From the NCBI GenBank assembly GCA_020091685.1, contig CM034610.1:31139134-31203133 (forward strand): 64,000 nt of DNA, in the 5' to 3' direction. Origin of the DNA: Lutjanus erythropterus. Lineage: Eukaryota > Chordata > Actinopteri > Lutjaniformes > Lutjanidae. Below the pieces are notes generated by a model. The model saw only the letters and a list, made by a program, of their open reading frames with translations. It did no database searches and was not told the DNA's origin. Positions 25,401 to 39,182 of the stretch are shown here, one piece after another. The position numbers were made by a program, and so were the translations under genes. Each line of letters opens with the position of its first letter. Within the stretch, counting starts at the first letter, position 1.

Positions 25401-28400
25401 CGGGTAAGTCCAGCCCCCTGCCTAATGGCCACACCTCCGGATCAGCCTCGACAAGTAGCGGGCAGCCCAGCAACTACCACAAGCTGAAGAAGGCGTGGTT
25501 AACCCGGCACTCAGAGGAGGACAGGAACACCACTGCCACCACCAGCTCCACCAGTACCAAACCAGAGAAAGCGCCCAGCACCACCGCCAGCACCAGTAAC
25601 ACCACCGCCATGTCAGAGATGATCAAACCTTGTACTGTCAACCTCAGCGCCTCCACCTCCAGCGAGGTGGAAATGAGCAAAGAAAGCGGGAGCAAAGCTG
25701 AGCGAGAGAGGCAGGCAGAAGAGAAGGTGGGAGGAGCAGCAGCAGCAGCAGGAGGAGGAGGAGGGGAGGAGAGGAAAGCTCCTTCATCAAGGCGAGGGAA
25801 CAAACGGCCGTACGAGTCCGGTTCAGAGAGTGGCGGAGACGACTCCGACGCCAGTGAGAGCAAAATGGAGGGCAGAGCAAAGCGTCAGCCTAAACCCACC
25901 TACAAGAAGAAACAGAACGACATGGCCAAGAAGAAAGGAGACAACGACAAGGAGGAAGATGATGTGAAGCCCAACGGCATCTTCAGATCAGCCCGAGAGA
26001 AGACCAAACTCAAACTGGCCAGCAGCAGTGAGTCTGATTATACACATGTACTGCAGCACTGACAGGCTTTTCTGAATGGTTTCCCAGGCAGCCAGAGTGA
26101 ACATGTTAGTTAGTGACAGTTAAAGAATAAGGCTGGTAATATTCCTTACTTTTGTTATTGTACTGTATGTAGCTCTCAGTTCCGACAGACTGGCTTCCTC
26201 TGAAGACATAAAGCTTTTAAAACAGCTCACAAACTTAGTTTCATTTTTACAAAAGGCGCAGTAATTTCCTAAAACAGCTGGTCACTAGTTTTTAGCAAAT
26301 GTTACACAATCAGGAGGAAATAGCGTGCTTGTTGGGGACTGGTTTCATCAGTGGAATAATCCCCATATGCTGCTCTACTGAGTATTTCTGGCAGCAGGAT
26401 GGTGTACATGTGAATGAGACTAAATAAACTACAGTGTGTGTGTTAATGGTAATGTTATCCAGTGCAACAGTGTGTCTCTGGACAAAAATGGAGCCCCATG
26501 GCCCAGAACAATGAGATACATGAGTTTTTGATACCCATGCATGCTCTGCACATGTTGACAATTAGGAAAATATCACCAGTCCTGTGATATTCAACATTCA
26601 ACCAGATGCAGGGGTTAGGTATGTGTCTTTTTAGTTGGGCAAGCCTGAATCACAGGGTTTTTTCAGACCCATAAAAAGTCTTTAATAATTCATTATAATC
26701 ATTGTTATAATGCATTATAATGGATTTATACATCACTCCAAGTGGTTGTAGGGTGCTTTAAGTGAAGTAATGAAATAATCTTAAGAAATAGCCCAAAAAA
26801 CTAACCCTGCCTCTGTTTTTTTTTTACACATGATATACGTTTAGAAGTCAGTAAACATTACTCTGTCTTATTATACAGTATGATATTTGGAAAGGCTTAT
26901 GAATGTTTGAATGCTTGTTTCAATACAGTACTGTAAGTAGATTTGAATGCATTGTAAGTATGTTTATAATGTATTATAGACATGGATGTCATAGAAAGTG
27001 GCACTGATCTTTGCAAGAAGCAGAACAGGTACACTGAGAATGTTACTGGTTGGCTACTGTATATCATGAAGGTTTCAGAAAAACACACGCAAGTCTACAC
27101 TTTAATCCTTTTATACCTGAATGTCATCTGGATGAAAGAGCAGTTTATCAGTTATTACAGTACTACACCCATACAGCATGTCACCACGTGTGTCACCTTT
27201 TCACCCTTAAAGCTGTCTTACTTCTCTGTAGTCGTAGAATGAAGATTTCTGTCATTAAGTATTTGATTTGATTTTAAACAAAACAAAAATGTGAAAACAG
27301 AGCAAGTTGATTGCTCATGCATTCTTCATTCTTTTTGCTGCCACAGTGGTGAGAAGAAAAACCTTTACTGAATCACGTCTGATGTGTAAAGATTCTGGAG
27401 TTGTAAGATGTTTTTAGAGAGTGAATGCAAAATGTCTTGGCTATTTGAAGTCAGGAAAATCTGTTGTGATATTTTAATGTCTTTGACACCGAGGTTTTGA
27501 GCAGCCTTTTATTAATCTCATAATAGAAAATGCGTGTTGTCAATGACTAAATGATGGACACTCTCCTCAGATGGGATCCCCCGCTCCGTCCTGAAGGACT
27601 GGAGGAAGGTGAAGAAGCTGAAGCAGACGGGGGAGTCTTTCCTGCAGGACGACTCATGTTCAGAAATAGGACCCAACCTGCAGAAGTGTCGGGAGTGCAG
27701 GGTGGTCCGCAGCAAGAAGGGCGAGGAGCCGGCACATTCCCCCGTCTTCTGTCGCTTCTACTATTTCAGACGGTAAAACTCTCACAACCTTACATTTGTC
27801 TCCTTTCCGTTATGTTTTTCTGATATTTTCCTGAAAGAGATAGTCTGGATTGTTTGAAGCATCCATAGTCAGTGTATCTACAGTTAGATGGCAGTCAAGT
27901 TTGGAGAACCAGAGAGAGTGAGAGTATCAGATGCTAAGCAATGTAACGCTGTGGACAGGGTTAGAGCAACACGTATTTTAGATACCTAAAACCTTACTGT
28001 CAGACAGCTGTTTCTGACAGGAAACTGTTGTTATATGAGCCAAATGTCACTGTCCAAACCAGACTTGTTTGGCAAAATCAGTAATGTAACCTCACAGAAC
28101 ACAGGAGTTGTTGGTCTACAGCTGGCTCTATCTGTTAGTTTGTGTTATTGTGTGACTTCTATGTTTTAAAGGGTTAGTTCGGATTTACCACAGTCAGTAA
28201 ATAACACAAAAAAATGGTCAAGGCTGCAGTAGACCTCTTGTGTTCTGTGAGGTGAAATTTCTGAGAGGAAAGGTAAAGCAGTGAAAATATTCTAAATATA
28301 GTGTATGCTTAAACTGATACTAAAGTACATTTTGCTCAGTCTTACTCCTGCTGCTTCTCCAAACAAAATGTTGATTATGATATCTTATACAACCACACTT

Positions 28401-31400
28401 CTCTGGTTTCCTTTACTGTAACTGTTGGACTTCTAGATTTATAGTTGCATCCATCCATCCTACATACATTATTCTTAAAGCTCCTGTACAATCTGAAACT
28501 ACATAGTTGCATCAGGGCTGCACAATAAATCGCAATATTATCAAAATCGTTATATAGCCAAGTGGAATATCCAAATCACAGAACCCTGCAGTGTTTTGAT
28601 AAAGCCTGCTGATCTTTTTCATCAGATGTAATAAAACATATTTTTTCTGGTATAGACCTCAACGATTATCATATCATTATGATTTTAATAGTTTTTTGTC
28701 AGTGAAAATAAACATTTTGATGCAAAAATGATCGTTCCCACTAATCGTATCAGAGATTGCAATCAGAATTCAATCAAAATATTTGCATTATGACTTTTTA
28801 CCATATTGTGCAGCCCTAGTTGCAACTGCAATGAGCCCCCAGTTCCTCCTCAAACATGTCTGGATTTGCTCTCACCTTGTCCTTCAAGCACTGACAATAG
28901 CCTAATGATGCATGGGCATACATTCACCTTCACTTCAGTTTTGTGTAAAGACAGGAAGCCTTGGAGCTGTTGTTGTAGAGTCTGAACAGAATGATACAGA
29001 TGCAGAGGACAGGAGAGAGTTTTCATCAGACATCCTGCCCTCGCTACAACACATACAGTACATTATTAATCATATGGCTGGTACAGTGTGTACTGTCTCT
29101 ATCTGTGCTCCTCCCTCTCAAACATTTACTGTGAATGCGCACTGAACACACACATACACACACTCTTGAGTTGGATAAGCAGCAGCTGCAGTCTGGGGTC
29201 TAACAGGGTAAATCTGGCAAAGAGGATTTTCTGCTCTATAATCTTTTCCTCAGTGACTCACTGCAGAACTGCTGCTGCTGCAATCTCTCTGTCTCCTCCT
29301 CTCCTCCTCTGCAGCTCCACTTCTAATTTCTGCTCTCTCTCTCTCTCTCTCTCTCTTGCACTCACCCCATCTCACCTCATCTGTCTGACACAGTAGTCTG
29401 GGTTTTCATAAACAACCTGAGCTGACTGGGTTATTTGAGGACACTGCAGACAATGGTGACACAGAGAGCTTTTCTCTTATATATACTGAGTCATTCTGTC
29501 ACTCAATAATTGTATATACTCTACTGTGTGACACATGAGGGTTATATATTGATAAGGATTAATAATTAGGATATTGCATACATTTATATCCATTCACCAT
29601 CTGAGTACTTAATGTATTGTACTTGGAAATGCAGTATATTGATATTGACCAGGATAAAGAGGATGCTTGTGTTCATATAGTAGTATTTGAATGTGCAGCA
29701 CTGTTGGGTACAGCTGCAACAATTAGTCATGTGCACAATTAATTGCATCATTATTGAAATTGCAGTATGGAAACAGATGAAGTGAGGAACCAACTGAGGT
29801 GCTGTAGAGCTGCAGAGATGACCTGGCCTAAAAATCTTGTTCTTCAGATGAAAGAAAACATATTTGTTTGGTACAGATCCCAACAAATACCACACAAATA
29901 CCACGTATTCAGTAAAAATTAAAACTGTGATGCAAAAATGATCATTCTCACTAACTTTGTTTTACCATAACATGCAGTAGAACTGAAATGATTAATCAAT
30001 TATTAAATCAAATTATTAAATTTTGATAATTGATTAATTGTTTTGAGTAATGTTTTTCTCTGATTTAAGCTTGTTAAATGTGAATATTTTCTGGTTTCTT
30101 TGCTCGTCTCTGACAGTGACCTTGAAACTGACTATTTTTGGGATGCGAGTAAAAAAAAAACATTTGAAGACGGTCTTAGGTTTTGGAAAACACTGCTTGA
30201 GATTTTTCACCACTTTCTGACATTTTAAAGCAGACAGCTATTAATCGATTTGCAAGAAAATAATCGACCAAGACAATAATTTTAAGTTGCAGCCCTCGTC
30301 ACCGCTTACTCTATAGCAATTTATCATTCAGTCATCTTCCAAACAAAAATGTCATGCTGGTTTCAGCTTCTGAAATGTGAGGATTTGCTGTTTTCTTTGT
30401 GTCTCTCTATGTAATCAATAATAGGTTATATACTATATGAAGAGTGAGGACTTTGGACTGTTTGTTGGACAAGGCATCACTTTGGCATGTTGTCATGTGG
30501 TGCACCGTGTACAAAAGAGGTTTTTAGTTATCATCATCAAGCTATATGAGTCCAACTTAATATGTTTATTATACTCAATGATTATTTATGGACTTTTGTT
30601 CCCTTTACTCGAGAAACAGTGTGCAAGTAACCTGTTTTCTCCTATCCAGGCTTTCCTACAGTAAGAATGGAGTCATCCGGATGGATGGCTTCTCCTCTCC
30701 GGACCAGTTTGATGATGAAGCCCTGGCCTTGTGGATCCCCGGGGCGATGGATGAGAGCCACCTGGATGAAACCACAGCCAAGTACATCCTCAGCTTCATC
30801 GGAGACAAGTTCTGCCAGATGGTCGTGACTGAAAACACTGCAGCCAGCTGGGTGAAGAAGGATGGTGAGTAAAGTGTCTTTAAAGATGGTTGACATTTAG
30901 ACGGAATAACTATAATAACTGTTTTTAAATTGCATCCATTTTGTGTGTGTTTCAGCCAAGCTGGCGTGGAAGCGAGCGGTGAGGGGGGTGAGAGAGATGT
31001 GTGACGCCTGCGAGGCAACACTCTTCAACATCCACTGGGTGTGTCAGAAATGTGGCTTTGTGGTCTGCTTGGACTGCTACAAGGCCAAGGAGAGAAGGAG
31101 CTCCAAAGGTCAGTTATGTGTATGTTTTGACAGCTAGAGGCCAGATGAGCAGCTATACAGAGATTCTTCCCTGCACTCATATCACACAAGTAGCCAGAAC
31201 TGACTCCTAGCAGTTGAGCATGGGTCAAACCCTGCAGTAAAGGCAGCCTCAAAGGTCATACAGCAAGTTTAAAATGTCAAGTGGTGCTTAGTTCTTTAGA
31301 ACATACTTTTTGTACTTTACTTTTCTTTTTTACGTCTTCTGGCTGAGGGTTAGGTTCCAGGGTTTTTGGTCTTGCGAACCCTTCCAGTTTTCCCATAAAA

Positions 31401-34400
31401 CTCCCATTTTTCATCACCCTCTCTCTGTGTCCTCCCAGGATCATAATTCTCCTGTATTTCTCCCAATTTCTGACAATTTTCTTTTTCGTTTTCATTATCA
31501 CAACCTTTTCTGGCGCTGTATGTGTATAAGCCCTACACAGCTGTAATTGTCTACTGTTTCTACCTGTACAACAATACAGCGGCACCAAACCAGACTTCCT
31601 AAGAAGAATTCCTGTTTGTTAAGGAAAGTTCTTTCAGGAAGGGGCTATGCATTTTGTAAAATCTGACACATCAATTTTCTTTTTGGGGCAGGAGCAAAAA
31701 ATAAATTAATGAATGACAAGTGATGAACATTCGTGTATGCCAGAGATTTATACAGAAATTCACACTAGAGGGAGGAATTATTCTGTATTCTTTCCTGAGA
31801 ATGAAAAGAAAAATTAGTAGTATTCAACATGAAAATGTTGTTGCAGTATACTTATTATTTTGATATTTTCATTATTTAAAAGTAACCAGAATGCAGGAAA
31901 CAAACTCTTTGAAAGTCAGTTGTTTTGGTATCAAAATCCTCCCTATGCTTGGCGGTTGAGTTGGTAGTGACACGTCGCGCCCCAAAAAACAACAAATATT
32001 TGATCCTTCGTATAGAATCTGAACCTTAACATAACATGACAAATACTTGACATCTAAACCAAATGGGAACTGTTGGTCTTTCTCCAAGTGACCTGGTTTT
32101 GTGTGTGCATGTAAACATGCTGTGTGTGTACGCAGGTTACCTCAGTTAGCTAAATCAGCATTTAGTGAAAGTTAAAGTTCAGATGCAGATCTCTGCAAGC
32201 TCATTCAGTGTGGTAATTGTCTCTGTGTTTGTGTGCACTTGTGTGACTTGTGTGTGTCTTTCTCTCTGTGATCAGATAAAGAACTCTACAGCTGGCTGAA
32301 GTGTGTGAAAGGCCAACCCCACGATCACAAACACCTGATGCCAACACAGATTATACCTGGCACAGGTACAGTACACACCACGCTTTCTTTATCTTCATGT
32401 TCACACCGTGTCTGCATTCTCTGTCTTGACATTTCCTGAACACACATACAGTAGTGGAGTAGTAGTCGTAGTAGTAGTAGTAGTGTGTGGCCTATTATTT
32501 TTGTTGTTGTTTATCTACTAGAGCTGCAATGATTAAACAATGAATCTATTATTAGTCAACTATTAAATTAATTCACCAACTATTTTGATAATTGATTTTT
32601 ATTCATTTTCAGTAATCTTTTAATAAAAAAAAAAGTCCAAATTCTCTTAGATCAGCTTCTTAAATGTGAATATCTTCTTTACTCCTCTCTGACAGTAAAC
32701 TGAATATATTGGGTTGTGGACAAAACAAGACATTTTAGAATCTTTTTCACCATTTTTTGGACCAAACAACTTACTGGTGAATGGAGAAAATGATCAACAG
32801 AATGAAAATAATTGTCACAGAAACAAGTCGAACACTATTTTTCAACTGAAAAGATTGTGACAGAATTGATTAATTGATTCACTGAGAAAATAATCAACAG
32901 ATTAATTGAGAATGGAAATAATCATTAAGCTGCAACCTACTGCCCAGGTTTTTTATCCCTTAAACATTTTTCTCTGTTTAAAGTCTTGTGCATCTTTTTG
33001 TTGTCCCAGTGCTGACAGAGTTGGTGACTTCCATGCACTCTCTGAGAGAAAAACACAGCATCAAATCCCACTGTCCCTGCACCAACAAACAGAACCTCCT
33101 CAACAAACTACCGGCCACCAACGGAGTCTCACAGGTACTAGTCCACGTCTTGGGCTAAGACGCTAGCAGTTATTTGTTATTGTGTTTTATAATTACAGTA
33201 TATTGTATGTAAGTGTTGATACCTTGAGTATCAACCTTGAGTATCTGCCGCTGCCTTCTTTTTTCTTCTCTTAAACAACTAGGCTGTTAATAATACATTT
33301 GTATGGGTGGACTTTGCTTAACCCAGCCATGTAAAAGACATCAAACTGTGACACAAATATTGTACTCCCATGAAGGAAGAAATACACAGCCCACAGCAGA
33401 AAGTTGTTGTACATGTTGGGATGGGTAGATATAGCATTTTACTAAGTAATCTATATCTGGAGGGAGAGCACTTAAATCTTTCCCAAGTTTGATCACTGTT
33501 TAGAGAGCCTTTTCAACCTCTCTGTCTGACTTTGTTTTAGAAAGGAACCAGTACCAGTTTGTATCTTAACCTGAAGTTGTCAGCATTGTGTTAACCTTTA
33601 ACCCTCACCTCTGTCTGCCAGGTTCTGCAGAATGTTCTGAACCACAGTAACAAACTGTCCTTGGTGAAAGCTGAGCTGGGTGCTCAGCAGAACTCCGAAC
33701 AAGGAGGAACCAAGGCAGAGACTAATGGAGGAGGAAGCAGTCCAGGGAGTGACGCAGGGAGCGCTCCCGTCACCCCACCAGAGTCCCAGTCACCTCTGCA
33801 CTTCCTGGCTGACCTGGCAGAGCAGAAATCCAGAGAGGAAAAGAAAGGTGAGGGAAAGATTTGCATTGTGTGATGTCAAACAGAATCAGTAAAAGTAGAA
33901 TCAGTCAGTCAGTGCTTATTTTATATTATCCTGTTCCCTTTTGTATATTTCACCTGAGAAAGTCTTGTACCGTTTGAGGGACCACTTGTGATCAGATCTT
34001 ACTTCCCCACTCAATATGTAAATAAACATGTAGCTATATCAGTATAGTTTGGGACAAACGGACACAATGTTTTATACATAAACTAAGACTTTGATGTATA
34101 ATATTTGCCAAATTCATAAGAAGGCCAGAATAGTCACAGATTTGTCATAGATAGTGTTTCACAAAGTTTATTAAGTTTCTCTTAACTCTGTTTCCACAAA
34201 ATTGCAAAATTTCCAAAGATGTCTGGGGAACTTATTCACAAGTGACAAAGAAGTAGACTATATTAGTTACCGTTTACTGTATATGTTATAATTTGACATG
34301 TTTGCTGTCAATAAAATGTTGTCTTCTTTCATAAATTTTATGTAACTGTTGAAATCAGTTGAAACAGTGTGTTCAAACAGCTGCTAAATGTTGGCAAATA

Positions 34401-37400
34401 GACACACTGTAGACTTCAGACAACAATGCCATGACTGTTTTACAGGCAAAGAAACAACTTTATATGTTGCATTTTAATGCCGAATTTACTAGAAGGCACA
34501 CATGATGAAGAATCATAGCTATTTCACAAAGTTTATTCAGTTTCTCCTCACTCAGCTCTCAAAATTGGGCATTTTTTAAGCGAAGTCTGGTGATATTGCA
34601 GAGAGCCCAAACACATCACTTTGCAGTGAACCAAATGGTGTATGTACAGGACATGAAGTGAGCAGGTGGTCCTTCAGTGTGTCACAAGACACATTCTGTA
34701 CAAACTGCTAAAAACTGTGGTCACTTGCAGCTCAGATTACCTTCAGATGTGGTGTGATTCATCAGATCCCAATACACCTGTTCCTGCAGCTGTCCACTTG
34801 TGATCAGAGTATCCAGGACATGTGTTAATACCAGCCTGTGTGTTGGTTTCTTTAACAGAAAACAAAGAGTCGGTGCTGCTGGGTAAATCAGGGAAGGAGG
34901 ACAAGGAGGGGGACAGCCTGGAGGTCCTGCAGCAGTGTAAGACCACCTCCCTGGTGGCAAACAGCACAGAGCAGGGCTCCACACTCAGAGACCTGCTCAC
35001 CACCACAGCAGGGAAGCTGAAGCTGGGCTCCACTGATGCAGGAATCGCCTTTGCACCAGTCTACTCGACTGCTTCACAGGTACACAGACTGGCATGTTTA
35101 TCATGAAATCAATGATTGAACATTATTGATTAGGAATTTAGAATATTATTGCCAGCTGTACTACCTCATCTTGTCAGTGCCTACTGCAGAGTTGAGTTTG
35201 TGCTTGTCAAACTGAAAAGAAAATCAGCTTTAAAATATTGAAATATTGTTTTTCCTCTTTGTGCAGACTGGTAAAGGCGGGCGGACTATGCCCAACATCC
35301 TTGATGACATCATTGCATCAGTAGTAGAGAATAAAATCCCCGCAAGCCGCCAGAGCATCACCACCAAACTGTCAATCAAGCAGGAGCCTGTCACTCCAGG
35401 CAACAACAACAACAATAACCCTATGCCTGCTGTTACTGAGGACACCAAACCAGACAGGAAGAAATCAGCGCCTGTTACTGCAGACGTGCCAGAAGATTCA
35501 ACCAATCAGTATCCAGATATTCCCCACTGCTGGTTAAACAACAAGCGCTTACTGTGGCTCAAAGATCACCGCAACCAGAACAACTGGAAGCTGTTCAGAG
35601 AGTGCTGGAAACAAGGACAGGTACGCAGTCAGGCAGGGTTACTGACAGCAGCAGTAGTCGTCATAGTAACAGCACTGTAGTGATGATGCTTAGTGAAATC
35701 ATTAGTGTTAACAGTTTTTTGTTTGTGCAGCCTGTGTTGGTGTCAGGGATCCATAAGCGACTGAACGCCAGTCTGTGGAAAGCAGACTCCTTCAACCAGG
35801 AGTTTGCAGACCATCAGGGAGACCTTCTCAACTGTAAAGACCAGGTGGTGTCCAACTCCGGGATCAAGGAGTTCTGGGACGGATTTGAAGACATCACCAG
35901 TGAGTTCATTTGCGCTTGGTTTCACTGTTCTTGTTTGATTGATTAGATCAGCTGCTTATACACATCATATAAGCATTATATGACATGACCCCTCACAAGT
36001 TGAAACAGAAACTCTTTCAACTCTTGTAGTCTCATAAATATGTCACTGAAAACAAATCAAAAGTCTTAGAAATCCAAGCAGGGGAAAGTGTTGAAAAATC
36101 CTGAAAATGTTGTGTGATGTCCACACAAAGGGTTCAGTGCTGTCCACAATTAACCACAGACTGTGTGCAGCACAGTGAATGTGCAAAAGGAAATTTTATT
36201 CTTTCTTTTAAGTGGGTTGAAATGACCTGTGAGTTTGTTTTCTTGCAATATCACTGTAATGAAAACAGGTTCAACTTAAAAGCTAACAGGTTTAATGTTC
36301 ATCATTGCCAACAATTCAGTTGATTTGTTCCAATTTGGCCGTCACAGATATTTTGAAAGTAATATTAAAATGAATTTATGTAAATTTATGCCATAATTTA
36401 CATGGAGTATTGCCTGTTTATGCTTCTTGTACATAGAAAGCAAAAAAGTGTTACCAAGGCACAGATAAGAAAACTTTCAAACCACCACTTAGATCTCTTT
36501 GGTCTTTTCATGTTATAGGGGAGACTTTTTTGACTAATAAACATTAGTCAGATTTTCTGTTGTAATTTGTGTGAGGTCCACCACTTTTATTCTCACAGAA
36601 TTCCTTTACTAAAAAAGGCATTTTTGGCATTTTCTCTCATATTGAGGACACAATATTTGTTGAGTTTATTTATGTTGCTAGCTTGTGTGAGGTTGACACC
36701 CTTTTGTGTAAAATGCCTGGACTAACATCACTGTGAAGCACTGTGAAAACAGTGATAAAAAAGTGTTGATTTAGTCTGACTAAAATCCTCTTACTTGTTC
36801 AGAGCGGCCCAAGTCCAAGGATGGAGAACCTATGGTCTACAGACTGAAGGACTGGCCGTCTGGAGAGGAGTTCATGGCCCTCATGCCCTCAAGGTACCAT
36901 TACCCCTGTGCTATTTAATGTCAGTGTTTACAACACAAAATATAAATGCAAACTTCTAATTTGCTAAAGTTAATCTCAGGAGTGTAAAGACGGTTTAAAC
37001 TGCCAAAGTGATTGTGAGCCTGTTCTTAAAGTGGCGTTAATTTTGCAGATATGATGACTTGATGAAGAACCTTCCCCTGCCAGAGTACTCTGATCCAGAG
37101 GGCAACCTCAACCTGGCCTCCCACCTGCCATCTTTCTTTGTCAGACCAGATCTGGGGCCAAGACTATGCTGTGCTTATGGTAGGAATGATTTCACTTCAC
37201 ATGAATTCTTTTTACATGGATGCTCTAATTAAAAATTAATCAGGGCAGAAAAAAAGAGATTTCAGAGCTTAATAAGTTGTCATGCATTTGTCCATATGTT
37301 TCCATTTTTTTTCCCATCTTCTTAACAACCAGTAATTTGTGTCCCTGTAGGTGTAGCTGCGTCTCAGGACCAGGACTTCGGGACTGCCAACCTCCATGTG

Positions 37401-39139
37401 GAGGTCTCAGATGTCGTCTCTGTTCTGGTCTATGTAGGAGTCGCCAAAGGCAACGGAGTTCTGTCCAAAACTGGTGAGACTTACTGCAGTCAGTTCAATC
37501 AACTCCAGTGACAAAAATGGTCATTTTACCTCTCTGCTCTGCTGCTGCACTGACGAGTTATTTCACCTTTTAAAACACTAACACTCATAAAATAACAAAC
37601 AGACTAACTGATCAAGGCAGTGGAAGAACAGAGAAATAAAATATTGTTGTCGCTAGAGTCTGGATGGAGTAGTCTGGAGTGGTTTCTTCTGATTAAACAA
37701 AATGTATCTTACACTTTTAAAATAAAGGTCTCTCTCTGTACAGATCCTTTCCATAATGTTGTCAGACACTCGGAATAATAATCCAAGCCAGTCAGTGGCA
37801 AAAACAAACTCCTTTAGTGGACATACTTTTACAGTGCACAGTTACCTAAGGAATACAGTTCAGTTTTGCTGCTGACAGCTGCAGCGGTCTCCCTCAATAC
37901 TGGACAAATAAAAAAATTGCTGTCCACATTAGACACTTCAACACAAAATCATGAGGAAATAGGGTTGAAAAGTGCCTGACAGCTAAAGAGTGACAGCTAC
38001 CTTCTACAACCTGAGTCCTCCTTCTCCTGCTCATCATAACTGACAGCGGGACAAACACTGACAGTCCTCAGATAAATCCAAATAACTTTGTTCACACAGA
38101 TGATTTGACTTTAACACTGATCTTGTGTCATCTAGTCATCATCTAGTGTCAAGCTGCTGCTTTAGGTGTGTTGGGGTTTGTGTTGTGTCTTCTCCTGACT
38201 TTAGTATCTTGTTTGAATTCATAGCACATTTTGATCTGGGAAATACAAAAATGTTTGGTTTAAATACCACAACTGCCACCACAGCGGTCCTTCATGGAAG
38301 ATAAATGACAACTTGATGGTTTGATCTAAATGCCAGAACAGCTGCCATTTCTCACTTTCCTCTGGTCACTGTTAGGCAACATTTTTTCAACACAAAGCCT
38401 AAACACTGTGCATTATTAGGTAAAGATTTGCTTTCTTTTCTGTGTATCATCCATCATATCTTTATAAGTTGAATAGACTGGGATTTTCAAGATTTTTAAA
38501 GAGCAAAACTTAATAGATGTTACATAACTATTTTTTAACTTAACCTTGTGTTTTTTGAAAGTACCTGCCCTTTTACAAATAGTTTCTAAGGATGACTTCC
38601 CAGATGGGTCTGTCTAACAAACCATCTGGCGTGTCAGGTTATTTTAGACTGACTAGAAGATTCAATAAAAAGCAGTCATTAATGAAAAAATTGAAAAATA
38701 AGCTCAAAAACATGAATGTGTGTGTTTGTGTGTAGGAGTGTTGAAGCGTCTGGAGGAGGAGGATCTAGACGAGGGGGTTCGGAAGAGGCTCAAAGACTCC
38801 AGTGAGACACCAGGGGCGCTGTGGCACATCTACCTCAACAGAGACATGGACAAAGTCCGAGAGTTCCTGCACAAGGTCAGCTGCACTCTGAGAAACAAAT
38901 AACTGAAACTTCAAAACACAGAGTGACCTCACTAACACCTTCATCTTCCTCAGCTGTGCAAGGAGCAGGGACTGGACGTGTCGATGGACCAGGACCCGTT
39001 CAGAGAGCAGGGCCTGTACCTGAGCAGGAAGCAGCGTCAGCGGCTGCTGGATGAACACGGAGTCCAGGGCTGGACTGTGGTTCAGTTCCTGGGAGACTCT
39101 GTACTCATACCAGCAGGGGCCATGCACCAGGTACACACA

Positions 39140-39182
<43 letters not shown>

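Larger units (their letters stand above)
27773..30649 (+). other. jmjd1c intron dense in repeats
   Basis: Contains the fold-back repeat copy 2 (27826-28345), a 304-bp inverted-repeat element (28514-28817), a diverged relative at 29705-29975, a GATTAATCGA-type repeat (29972-30296) and a related fragment (30300-30480). 28830-29580 is unassigned apart from a CT run at 29333-29354. Confidence 0.7.

Noticed and set aside
25165..25863. Several 60-129-codon ORFs in other frames of exon 12
   Set aside because: GC-rich, Ser/Pro-coding DNA keeps shadow frames open; only the main frame joins conserved exons.
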